Below, one piece after another: positions 1 through 5,966 of a stretch of 8,759 nucleotides of DNA. Within the stretch, counting starts at the first letter, position 1; the number at the start of each line of letters is the position of its first letter. The position numbers were made by a program, and so were the translations under genes. The notes beneath the pieces were generated by a model. The model was not told where the DNA came from. It saw only the letters and a program-made list of their open reading frames with translations, and ran no database searches. Source of the DNA: Clostridia bacterium (GTDB lineage Bacteria > Bacillota_A > Clostridia > Christensenellales > Aristaeellaceae); contig JAFXMP010000002.1 of NCBI GenBank assembly GCA_017530275.1, forward strand, positions 1-8,759, read 5' to 3'.

Positions 1-1
1 G

Positions 2-610
2 CCCACCAGCGCGCTGGACCCCACCATGGTGGGGGAAGTGCAGGCTGTTATCCGTGACCTTTCCAAAACCGGCAAAACCATGATGATCGTCACCCATGAA
101 ATGAACTTTGCCCGGGCGATTTCCAACCGGGTTTTCTACATGGACGAGGGCGGCATCTACGAGGACGGCACCCCGGAACAGATTTTCGATCATCCGCAAA
201 AAGAAAACACCCGGCGCTTCATCCGCAAGCTCAAGGTGCTGGAGCTGAACATCGAAAACCGGGATTACGATTTCTTTGGCATGGCGGGCGAAATCGACCA
301 ATACTGCAATAAGAATCAAATCCCTTACAAAACAGCCCACCGCGTCCGCCTGGCCTTTGAGGAACTGGTGCAGCAAATGCTGATCCCCGTTCTTCCGCAG
401 CCGGATATTCAAACCGTGATCGAATACTCGGAAGCCGATGAAAGCGCGGTTCTGACCGTGCGTTACAACGGCCCAGCTTACGACGCGATCAAACAGGGCA
501 ACGAACTGTCCCTGAAAGTGCTGCAAAGCGCCGTGTCAGACATGGCTTACACCTGGGGTGAAAACGCGGAACGCCCCAATCAGGCGGTGCTGCGCATCCG
601 AACGGCGTGA
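2..610 (+). CDS. Polar amino acid ABC transporter ATP-binding protein (5'-truncated) with C-terminal GHKL-like extension
   Basis: This is the C-terminal part of an ABC importer ATPase of the GlnQ/HisP type, which powers uptake of polar amino acids from the cytoplasmic face of the membrane. The reading frame is open from base 2 and starts with PTSALDPTMVGEV, the stretch just after the Walker B aspartate (D-loop SALD). The H-loop histidine is in IVTHEM (codon at 95-97), and the usual end of the family (GTPEQIF.HP...TRRFI) is reached near base 240. Family members normally stop about there, but this one continues for about 120 residues. The extension resembles an RsbW-type HATPase fold: a helix with LAFEELVQQM (from about 350) where the N-box would be, and VRYNGPAYDA (458-487) where the ATP-binding DxGxG box would be. 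The N-box Asn and the G1 Asp appear replaced, so ATP binding there is doubtful and a sensory or regulatory role is only inference. Walker A and the signature motif lie before the window. The ABC assignment is firm; the extension assignment is moderate. Confidence 0.92.
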   Translation, partial: PTSALDPTMVGEVQAVIRDLSKTGKTMMIVTHEMNFARAISNRVFYMDEGGIYEDGTPEQIFDHPQKENTRRFIRKLKVLELNIENRDYDFFGMAGEIDQYCNKNQIPYKTAHRVRLAFEELVQQMLIPVLPQPDIQTVIEYSEADESAVLTVRYNGPAYDAIKQGNELSLKVLQSAVSDMAYTWGENAERPNQAVLRIRTA

Positions 611-634
611 CGGTTCTTTCCTGGTTTCCCGCAA

Positions 635-675
635 CTGCCTGATATGTGGACGCAGGCAGCGCCCCGCCGGGGGCG
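635..675 (+). other. Two tandem stem-loops between the ABC ATPase gene and the next gene
   Basis: Stem 1 is CTGCCTG (635-641) pairing with CAGGCAG (653-659) across an 11-nt loop. Stem 2 is CGCCCC (660-665) pairing with GGGGCG (670-675) across the loop GCCG, and it starts on the next base. No T-run follows; the next bases are AAATAATA. These could be a poor intrinsic terminator, an mRNA processing or stability element between operon genes, or chance in GC-rich DNA. The pairing is seen directly; the role is inference. Confidence 0.4.
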
Positions 676-689
676 AAATAATAGCGATC

Positions 690-694
690 GGAGG
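690..694 (+). promoter_or_regulatory. Ribosome binding site that sets the start of the YgjV-like gene
   Basis: A perfect GGAGG lies 9 nt before the ATG at 704. The frame is also open from an upstream ATG at 644, but that ATG lies inside the first stem-loop, has no Shine-Dalgarno site, and would add a basic, non-hydrophobic leader. The 704 start is preferred. Confidence 0.8.
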
Positions 695-703
695 AAATGG
701 AAT

Positions 704-1321
704 ATGGGCGGAATCAACGCGGTTGAACTGATCGGTTACTTTGGCTCGGCGTTGGTGCTGGTTTCCATGCTCATGATCTCCGTAATCCGCCTGCGCGTGA
801 TCAACCTGATCGGCAGCGTCATCTTCGCGGCCTACGCCCTGATGATTCAATCGTATCCCACCGCCGTCATGAACGTCTGTCTGGCGGGCGTCAACATCTA
901 TCATCTTGTGCGCCTGCTGAAGGAGCAGAAGCAATACGACGTGATCAAAACGGAACCGAAGGATGGGTACGTTTCCTATCTGCTGGAGCATTACGCAGAG
1001 GATATCCGCGTTTGGTTCCCGGAATTTGATTTGCAGAAGCTGAAACCCGATCTTTCGCTCCTGGTATGCTGTGACAGCAATCCCGCCGGCGTGTTTTTGG
1101 GCAGGATCGAGACGGACGGAAACGTGGAAGTGCTGCTTGATTACGCCACGCCGGTCTATCGGGACACCTCGGTGGGGCGTTATCTGTATGGGCAGATGGC
1201 CTTGCAGGGTTATGAAACGCTTACGTTCAGGGGCCAGGCGCCCCGGCATACGGCATACATGGAAAAGGTTGGGTATGAAAAGCAGTCTGACGGCGCGTAT
1301 GTGCTGAAGCTGCTGCAGTGA
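704..1321 (+). CDS. YgjV/CBU_0592-like membrane protein with GNAT-like C-terminal domain
   Basis: This is a 205-residue protein. The first 72 residues hold three hydrophobic stretches (about 8-28, 31-50 and 53-71), with the pattern LIGYFGSALVLVSML...RVINLIGS...YPTAVMNV seen in YgjV/CBU_0592-type small membrane proteins, whose function is not established. After a charged linker (KEQKQYDVIKTEPKDGY) the rest looks soluble and cytoplasmic. Its end, with RGQAPRHTAYMEKVGYEK at about 176-193, resembles the last strand and helix region of GNAT acetyltransferases, where a Tyr and a K/MGF-like turn sit by the acetyl-CoA. No clear Q/RxxGxG/A acetyl-CoA loop is visible, so the domain may be inactive or only GNAT-like. 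The ABC ATPase lies 93 bp upstream and the PRPP synthetase 26 bp downstream, so cotranscription with prs is likely. Function is unknown; a membrane-anchored modifying enzyme is a guess. Confidence 0.75.
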   Translation: MGGINAVELIGYFGSALVLVSMLMISVIRLRVINLIGSVIFAAYALMIQSYPTAVMNVCLAGVNIYHLVRLLKEQKQYDVIKTEPKDGYVSYLLEHYAEDIRVWFPEFDLQKLKPDLSLLVCCDSNPAGVFLGRIETDGNVEVLLDYATPVYRDTSVGRYLYGQMALQGYETLTFRGQAPRHTAYMEKVGYEKQSDGAYVLKLLQ

Positions 1322-1347
1322 CCAAAATGAGTTGGGAGGGAATATAA

Positions 1348-2439
1348 ATGTCCGGAAAAATCGCGCTGATCGCCCTGGAATCCGCCGAAAAGACCGGCCA
1401 GCGAGTGGATCAGGTCCTGGCTGAATGGCGGGGAGGAGAGCATTTTCTGATTCCGGTGGAGTGCCCCCGGTTCAGCAGCGGTGAAGGAAAATGCGTCATC
1501 AAGGAATCCGTGCGGGATATGGACGTATACATCCTGTTGGATGTATGCAACACGTCGCTGACCTATCAGATGTTCGGCGAAACCAATCGCATGTCTCCGG
1601 ACGATCACTATCAGGATCTGAAACGGGTCATTGCCGCCTGCAACGGCAAGGCACAGCGGATCACTGTGATCATGCCTTTCCTTTATGAAGGACGGCAGCA
1701 CAGGAAAACCACCCGTGAATCCCTGGACTGCGCCGTGATGCTGCGGGAATTGGAGATGATGGGGGTGCACAGCCTCATCACCTTTGATGCCCACGATCCC
1801 CGGATACAGAACGTGGTGCCCCTGATGGGCATGGAAAACGTGTCTCCCGCCCTGCAATTCACCCAGGCGCTTTTGACGGAATACGAGGATCTGACCATCG
1901 ACAGCGATCACATGATGTTCATTGCCCCAGACGAAGGGGCCACCGGCAGGGTGGTGTTCCTGGCGTCCATTTTCGGCGTGAACATCGGTATGTTCTATAA
2001 GCGCCGGGATTATACACAAATCGTAAACGGCAGCAATCCAGTCATCGCCCACGACTTCTGCGGCGGCGATATGAAAGGCAAAGATGTGATCGTGGTAGAT
2101 GATATGATCGCTTCCGGGGGCAGTATGCTGGATACCGCCCGGCAGCTCAAGGACATGGGCGCGAAGCGGGTGTTCATCTTCTCCACCTTCGGCCTGTTTA
2201 CCAGCGGGCTGAGCAAATTTGACAAGGCGTACAGCGAGGGCTGGTTCGACCGGGTATTCACCACCAATCTGGTATACCAGAAACCGGAACTCAAGGAGAA
2301 GCCCTGGTACTTCTCCGTGACTATGGACCGGTATATCGCCGCACTGATCGATACGGTGAACAAGGGAAACACGCCCCACGATCTGATCAAGCCCGCGGGG
2401 AAGATACGGCAGATGCTGGATATGTACAGGTCAAGATGA
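1348..2439 (+). CDS. prs: Ribose-phosphate pyrophosphokinase (PRPP synthetase), divergent form
   Basis: The enzyme makes phosphoribosyl pyrophosphate from ribose 5-phosphate and ATP in the cytoplasm, supplying purine, pyrimidine, NAD, His and Trp synthesis. The 363-residue protein has the family landmarks in order: RFSSGE (41-46) for the usual RFSDGE, GRQHRK (115-120) for the ATP-contacting ARQDRK, FDAHDPRIQN (146-155) for the DLHAxQIQ metal/ATP loop with His149, APDEGATGR (193-201), the catalytic-loop lysine/arginine KRR (218-220), and the PRPP-binding loop VIVVDDMIASGGS (247-259). It is about 45 residues longer than standard enzymes of about 315-320, with extra sequence around 70-90 and at the C-terminus. 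The motifs also depart from the classical class I sequence, so it may be a separate clade or a second paralogue. The start is set by GGGAGGG at 1334-1340. Key residues look intact, so activity is expected. No terminator is seen after the stop. Confidence 0.93.
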   Translation: MSGKIALIALESAEKTGQRVDQVLAEWRGGEHFLIPVECPRFSSGEGKCVIKESVRDMDVYILLDVCNTSLTYQMFGETNRMSPDDHYQDLKRVIAACNGKAQRITVIMPFLYEGRQHRKTTRESLDCAVMLRELEMMGVHSLITFDAHDPRIQNVVPLMGMENVSPALQFTQALLTEYEDLTIDSDHMMFIAPDEGATGRVVFLASIFGVNIGMFYKRRDYTQIVNGSNPVIAHDFCGGDMKGKDVIVVDDMIASGGSMLDTARQLKDMGAKRVFIFSTFGLFTSGLSKFDKAYSEGWFDRVFTTNLVYQKPELKEKPWYFSVTMDRYIAALIDTVNKGNTPHDLIKPAGKIRQMLDMYRSR

Positions 2440-2509
2440 TCCATGAGCATAATGTATCACGGCTTGCGGGAATCATGTATGCGGAAAAAACAAAAGGAAG
2501 GTTGGGCAT

Positions 2510-2929
2510 ATGCAGTACAAAAAGTTTGGAAATACCTATTTGGTGCGGATCGATTTGAATGAGGAGATCATGGAGAAACTGAAATGCCTTTGCGAGAAAG
2601 AGAATATCGGCTTGGCGCGTGTGGAAGCGATCGGCGCGGCGAATCACGCTGTGATCGGCGTATATGATCTGAAGGAGCAGGTCTATCACCGGGAAGAATT
2701 GAATGGCTTTATGGAAATCACAAGCCTGATCGGAAATATCACCCGAAAAGATGGGGAAGCCTACCTTCATCTTCACGGAACCTTAGCAGATCAGGATCAT
2801 GGGATTCACGGCGGTCATGTGATCGAAATGAGCGTCGGCGCAACCTGTGAAATGTTTGTAACCGTCCTGCCGGGAGAGGTGGATCGGATCAGGGACGATC
2901 ATTTAGGGATCAATCTGATCAGTCTGTAA
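2510..2929 (+). CDS. PPC/DUF296 domain protein (putative DNA-binding or regulatory)
   Basis: This 139-residue protein is almost entirely one PPC (plant and prokaryote conserved, DUF296) domain. Supporting motifs are ENIGLARVEAIGAANHAVIGVYD (31-53), the GFMEITSLIGNI stretch (66-77), LHLHGTLAD (86-94) and GGHVIEMSVGATCEMFV (101-117). His87, His89 and His103 match the conserved histidines that cluster, possibly around a metal, in trimeric prokaryotic PPC structures. In plants this domain accompanies AT-hooks and helps bind DNA; here no AT-hook or other DNA-binding segment is present, and the role of stand-alone bacterial forms is not settled. A strong AAGGAAGG at 2494-2501 supports the start. 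It lies 70 bp after prs and 56 bp before the ROK kinase gene, with no clear promoter or terminator on either side. A regulatory link to its neighbours is possible but not shown. Confidence 0.88.
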   Translation: MQYKKFGNTYLVRIDLNEEIMEKLKCLCEKENIGLARVEAIGAANHAVIGVYDLKEQVYHREELNGFMEITSLIGNITRKDGEAYLHLHGTLADQDHGIHGGHVIEMSVGATCEMFVTVLPGEVDRIRDDHLGINLISL

Positions 2930-2985
2930 GGTATAAACCGTTGCTATGAGAATCTGATGCTGTATTCGCTTCGGAGAAAGAATAT

Positions 2986-3906
2986 ATGAATATACTGGGC
3001 ATCGATTTGGGCGGTTCCAGGGTCAAGCTGGCGATCGTGGACGCGGGCCGCGTGCAGGAACTGAGAATCTTTCCCATCAACCATGATATGCCCATGCAGG
3101 CGGTGCTGAACGCCGTTGAAGCGCAGGCTGAAAGTATGGAAGGGATAGCCGGCTGCAAGGGCGTGGGCTTTGCTTATCCCGGTATCGTGGATATGCGAAA
3201 TCAGCGGGTGCTGTGCATCAACGACAAATATACGGATGCGGCGGAGATCGATTTCGCGGGCTGGGCGAAGGAGCGCTTTGGGCTTGAACTGGTCCTGATC
3301 AACGACGCCGCGGCGGCTCTCTGCGGGGAAATGACCTACGGCGCAGGCCGGGGTTCTGACAGCGCGGTGCTGCTCATGGTGGGCACCGGCGTGGGCACGG
3401 CGGTCTGGTCTCAGGGCCGCCTGCTGACGGGAAAGCACGGCGCCATGGGTATCCTGGGCGGGCATATCGCCATTGACCATGAACACCCGCGAGAATGCAC
3501 CTGCGGCAATTTAGGCTGTTTGGAAGCGTATGCCGGCACTTGGGCGCTGCCCGGCCTCGCCCGGGAGCATCCAAGCTATGAAAATAGCGCCTTGAGGCAT
3601 GCGGAGCATATCGATTACCGCGCGCTGGCAGAAGGGATGGAAGCGGGCGACGCGGTTTGCCGGGACGTATTCCAAAGCGCCTGCCGCGCTTTGTGCACAG
3701 GAGCGGTCAATTTAGTGCACGCTTATGATCCTGAACTGTTGATCTTAAGCGGCGGCGCTTCGCGTATTGGCGCGCTGCGGACGGCCATCCAGGAACATTT
3801 GGATCGGTATGCCTGGACGCCTGGAGGCCGCGTGTGCGTCACAGTGGCGGAAAACCCGGAAGCATCCGTCGCGCTGGGCCTTTCCAGCCTGTTTGAAAAG
3901 AGGTAA
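2986..3906 (+). CDS. ROK-family sugar kinase (glucokinase/fructokinase/mannokinase-like)
   Basis: This 306-residue cytoplasmic ATP-dependent hexose kinase has all ROK landmarks: the N-terminal phosphate loop GIDLGGSRVK (5-14), INDAAAA with the catalytic-base Asp107, the second phosphate loop GTGVGT (133-138), GGHIAID with His160, and the zinc motif CTCGNLGCLE (171-180, Cys171, Cys173, Cys178). Together with His160 these make the usual ROK zinc site. The C-terminal LILSGGAS (252-259) is the adenosine-binding strand. No N-terminal helix-turn-helix is present, so it is a kinase, not a NagC/XylR repressor. Exact sugar specificity cannot be read from sequence; the adjoining mannose-6-phosphate isomerase, 13 bp downstream, favours a hexose entering through the mannose/fructose/glucose 6-phosphate pool. 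The start is supported by GGAG at 2973-2976. All catalytic residues are present, so it should be active. Confidence 0.94.
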   Translation: MNILGIDLGGSRVKLAIVDAGRVQELRIFPINHDMPMQAVLNAVEAQAESMEGIAGCKGVGFAYPGIVDMRNQRVLCINDKYTDAAEIDFAGWAKERFGLELVLINDAAAALCGEMTYGAGRGSDSAVLLMVGTGVGTAVWSQGRLLTGKHGAMGILGGHIAIDHEHPRECTCGNLGCLEAYAGTWALPGLAREHPSYENSALRHAEHIDYRALAEGMEAGDAVCRDVFQSACRALCTGAVNLVHAYDPELLILSGGASRIGALRTAIQEHLDRYAWTPGGRVCVTVAENPEASVALGLSSLFEKR

Positions 3907-3908
3907 GA

Positions 3909-3913
3909 AGAGG
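3909..3913 (+). promoter_or_regulatory. Ribosome binding site that sets the start of the isomerase gene
   Basis: AGAGG lies 6 nt before ATG 3920. The open frame extends upstream to an ATG at 3767, but that part overlaps the ROK gene in another frame and encodes a basic, Trp/Arg-rich stretch with no domain character. Translation from 3920 gives MRFQSNYD..., and coupling with the kinase stop at 3904-3906 is likely. Confidence 0.75.
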
Positions 3914-3919
3914 AAAAAG

Positions 3920-5674
3920 ATGCGCTTTCAGAGCAATTATGATTTGTTTCCCCAGATTCATGTAGCGGCGGACAAACTGGCGTATGCTCTGGCGGACTGG
4001 GAAGCCATCGGCCGGGAGCTGCGGGACGCGGTCCAGGCGCGTGGCGCGGACAAAACGGTGCTGTGCGTGGATTGCTATCACGGCGTATGGGAAAAAGAGA
4101 TTCTCGCGGCGCTCAAGAAGCTTCTCCAGCCTGACGCGGTGTTTTGTGCCTCCGACGCGCAGATCAGCAAAGAAAAAGCGCTGGACATGCTGCGTTACCA
4201 TATCACGGACGACCGGGTGTTCGGCATCATGTCCCATTATCGGATAGGGGATTTTTTTGAGCCTGAAAAAGTGTGCGCATTCCGTGAAGCCATTGTTCAT
4301 GCCCAGGGACTGGTGCTGGTGTTCGGCGTAGGCGCGGCGCACCTGTGCCAACCGGATATTTTGGTGTACGCGGACATGGCCCGATGGGAAATTCAATTAC
4401 GGTTCCGTTCAGGCCGTCTCGCCAACTGGCTGGATGACAATTATGGGGAAGATTTTTTAAGAAAATATAAGCGCGCCTTTTTTATCGACTGGCGGGTGCT
4501 GGACAGGCACAAACGGGAATTGTTTCCCCGCATGGACTATGTGTTGGACACCAACGATGAAGCCCAACCCAAATTGATGACGGGAGAAGCCTTTCGCCGG
4601 GGCCTGGACGCCGCCGTGACGCGGCCCTTCCGGCTCAAGCCCTATTTCGATCCGGGCGTTTGGGGCGGCCAATGGATGAAAGAGAAATTCGGTCTGCCAA
4701 AGGACGCCAAGAATTATGCCTGGAGCTTTGACTGTGTGCCGGAAGAAAACAGCCTGCTGCTGGAGGTCGGTGGCGTCGTGCTGGAAATCCCGGCCATCGA
4801 CCTGGTTTTTTATCATCCGCGGGCCTTGCTGGGCGATAAGACCCACGCCCGCTTCGGCGCGGAATTCCCCATTCGCTTCGACCTGCTGGATACCATGGGA
4901 GGCGGCAACCTGAGCCTGCAGGTGCATCCCCTGACCGAATACATCCAGGATCGGTTCGGCATGCACTATACCCAGGACGAAAGCTATTATCTTCTGGACG
5001 CCGGAGAAAACACCCGCGTTTATTTGGGCTGCAAAAACGGAACGGAACGGGAAGCGCTTCAAAAGGCGCTTGCAGAAAGCCAAAGGACGGGCCAATTCGA
5101 CGCGGAACGCTTCGTCAACGCCATTCCCGCTCACAAGCACGATCATTTTCTGATCCCCGGCGGCACCATCCATTGCTCTGGCAAGAACTGCATGGTGCTG
5201 GAAATCAGCGCCACCCCCTACATCTTTACCTTCAAGTTATGGGATTGGGGACGGCTGGGCCTGGATGGCAAGCCCCGGCCCATTCATTTGGAGCACGGCA
5301 TGCACAACATCCAGTTTGACCGGGACACGGCCTGGGTGATGAAGAACCTGGTCAACCGTGTGGAAACGCTATACGAAGACGCTCACGTGACGGAGGAGCG
5401 CACCGGACTGCATGAACGGGAGTTTATCGAAACCCGGCGGCACTGGTTTAATGCGCCGGTTGCACATAACACCCGGGACAATCTGAACGTATTGAATCTC
5501 GTGGAAGGTCAGGAAGCCTTGGTGGAGAGCCCGACAGGCGCGTTTGATCCCTTCCCTGTGCATTACGCGGAAACGTTCATCGTGCCCGCGGCGGTGGGAG
5601 CGTATACGATCCGGCCTCTCAAATATGGCGAAAGCGGCAAAATGGCCACCATCAAAGCGTTCGTTCGAGTTTGA
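3920..5674 (+). CDS. manA: Class I mannose-6-phosphate isomerase with extra N-terminal domain
   Basis: This 584-residue protein is predicted to interconvert mannose 6-phosphate and fructose 6-phosphate in the cytoplasm. The catalytic cupin half begins near PYFDPGVWGGQWMKEKFG (241-258), matching the RIWGG start of short-form enzymes of about 315 residues. Zinc ligands can be placed: Gln334 and His336 in SLQVHP, Glu354 in TQDESYYLLD (the family's TECWYIL position) and His418 in FLIPGGTIHCSGK (410-422). A second cupin-like part runs to the C-terminus. Residues 1-235 are additional. They contain VLCVDCYHGVWEKEIL (47-62) and a stretch, SGRLANWLDDNYGEDFLRKYKRAFFIDWRVLD (164-195), that faintly recalls uridine-kinase-like folds, but there is no GxxGxGK(S/T) P-loop. 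I cannot name this domain. It may bind a nucleotide or sugar phosphate for regulation, or be a relic. The gene is paired with the ROK kinase 13 bp upstream. The isomerase half is assigned with high confidence; substrate could be a related aldose 6-phosphate. Confidence 0.88.
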   Translation: MRFQSNYDLFPQIHVAADKLAYALADWEAIGRELRDAVQARGADKTVLCVDCYHGVWEKEILAALKKLLQPDAVFCASDAQISKEKALDMLRYHITDDRVFGIMSHYRIGDFFEPEKVCAFREAIVHAQGLVLVFGVGAAHLCQPDILVYADMARWEIQLRFRSGRLANWLDDNYGEDFLRKYKRAFFIDWRVLDRHKRELFPRMDYVLDTNDEAQPKLMTGEAFRRGLDAAVTRPFRLKPYFDPGVWGGQWMKEKFGLPKDAKNYAWSFDCVPEENSLLLEVGGVVLEIPAIDLVFYHPRALLGDKTHARFGAEFPIRFDLLDTMGGGNLSLQVHPLTEYIQDRFGMHYTQDESYYLLDAGENTRVYLGCKNGTEREALQKALAESQRTGQFDAERFVNAIPAHKHDHFLIPGGTIHCSGKNCMVLEISATPYIFTFKLWDWGRLGLDGKPRPIHLEHGMHNIQFDRDTAWVMKNLVNRVETLYEDAHVTEERTGLHEREFIETRRHWFNAPVAHNTRDNLNVLNLVEGQEALVESPTGAFDPFPVHYAETFIVPAAVGAYTIRPLKYGESGKMATIKAFVRV

Positions 5675-5737
5675 ATAGTGGAAAATGGTAAGCGCCTCAG
5701 CAAATCACGGATAGAAAAGGGAAAAGAAAAAGGCCGA

Positions 5738-5754
5738 TATAGGCTTAACCTATA
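5738..5754. repeat. Short inverted repeat in the gap before clpB
   Basis: TATAGG (5738-5743) and CCTATA (5749-5754) form a perfect 6-bp dyad around CTTAA. It lies about 65 bp after the isomerase stop and 110 bp before the clpB -35. It is AT-rich and short, so it could be an operator half-site pair or chance. The rest of 5675-5780 is purine-rich and holds no gene or promoter that I can support. Confidence 0.25.
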
Positions 5755-5782
5755 CTGTTAATCAACTCGGTTATCCAAATAA

Positions 5783-5820
5783 CAGAAATCTCTTTTGTTT
5801 TTTCGCTTGAGAGATTTCTG
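5783..5820 (+). terminator. Probable terminator of the kinase-isomerase transcript
   Basis: CAGAAATCTCT (5783-5793) pairs perfectly with AGAGATTTCTG (5810-5820), an 11-bp stem with a T-rich 16-nt loop. It is followed by CTTTTCGCTTGGTTTT, a broken T-rich tail. The position, about 108 bp after the isomerase stop and 46 bp before the clpB -35, fits separation of the two transcripts. The large loop and interrupted T-run make it less certain than a textbook terminator; it could also work as a protein-binding dyad. Confidence 0.6.
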
Positions 5821-5865
5821 CTTTTCGCTTGGTTTTGCAGTTGAGAAATTTTTTGAGAAAAGGGG

Positions 5866-5893
5866 TTGACAGAGCGGGAAAACGTGATACAAT
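5866..5893 (+). promoter_or_regulatory. clpB promoter (SigA type, extended -10)
   Basis: A perfect -35 TTGACA (5866-5871) is separated by 16 bp from TACAAT (5888-5893), one mismatch from TATAAT. TG at 5885-5886 makes an extended -10 (TGATACAAT). Upstream bases 5845-5860 are A/T-rich, like an UP element. Transcription should begin near 5900, giving a leader of about 67 nt before the clpB ATG. This is a strong housekeeping promoter, so control must come from repression. Confidence 0.88.
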
Positions 5894-5902
5894 ACGATTG
5901 AA

Positions 5903-5919
5903 GGTCAAAGAAAGTCAGT
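5903..5919 (+). promoter_or_regulatory. CtsR-like operator of clpB
   Basis: GGTCAAA (5903-5909), spacer GAA (5910-5912) and AGTCAGT (5913-5919) match the CtsR box, a direct repeat of A/GGTCAAA with the 3-nt spacer NAN. The first heptad and the spacer are perfect; the second differs at its last two bases. The site covers the predicted transcription start, where a bound repressor would block initiation, as at class III heat-shock genes of Firmicutes. No CIRCE (HrcA) dyad is present. Motif and position are seen; repression by CtsR is inferred, and ctsR itself is not in the window. Confidence 0.75.
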
Positions 5920-5953
5920 AAATTGATCTTCGGATGACGATACTATCCCGAAT

Positions 5954-5958
5954 GGGGG
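5954..5958 (+). promoter_or_regulatory. Ribosome binding site that sets the clpB start
   Basis: GGGGG lies 8 nt before the ATG at 5967 and is the only purine-rich site near it. In-frame ATGs at 5934 and 5952 lack a suitable site, and only the 5967 start gives the usual ClpB beginning [18 protein letters not shown]. Confidence 0.65.
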
Positions 5959-5966
5959 TTGATTTT

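Noticed and set aside
644..703. Upstream ATG start for the YgjV-like protein
   Set aside because: The added 20 residues are basic and non-hydrophobic, the ATG lies within a stem-loop, and a perfect GGAGG precedes the ATG at 704.
536..2379. Long open frames on the minus strand (536-1249 and 1210-2379)
   Set aside because: They lie opposite the YgjV-like gene and prs, overlap each other, are rich in His/Gln/Arg with no recognisable domain, and have no ribosome binding site. They reflect codon bias of the + strand genes.
3767..3919. N-terminal extension of the isomerase by 51 residues
   Set aside because: It overlaps the ROK kinase gene in another frame and has no domain character; ATG 3920 has its own ribosome binding site.
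4457..5173. Minus-strand open frame opposite the isomerase
   Set aside because: It is a mirror of the isomerase coding strand, with no domain pattern or start signal; the + strand product has clear zinc ligands.
5675..5966. CIRCE/HrcA operator or a riboswitch before clpB
   Set aside because: No TTAGCACTC/GAGTGCTAA dyad and no recognisable riboswitch core; the short leader is explained by the promoter, CtsR-like box and ribosome binding site.
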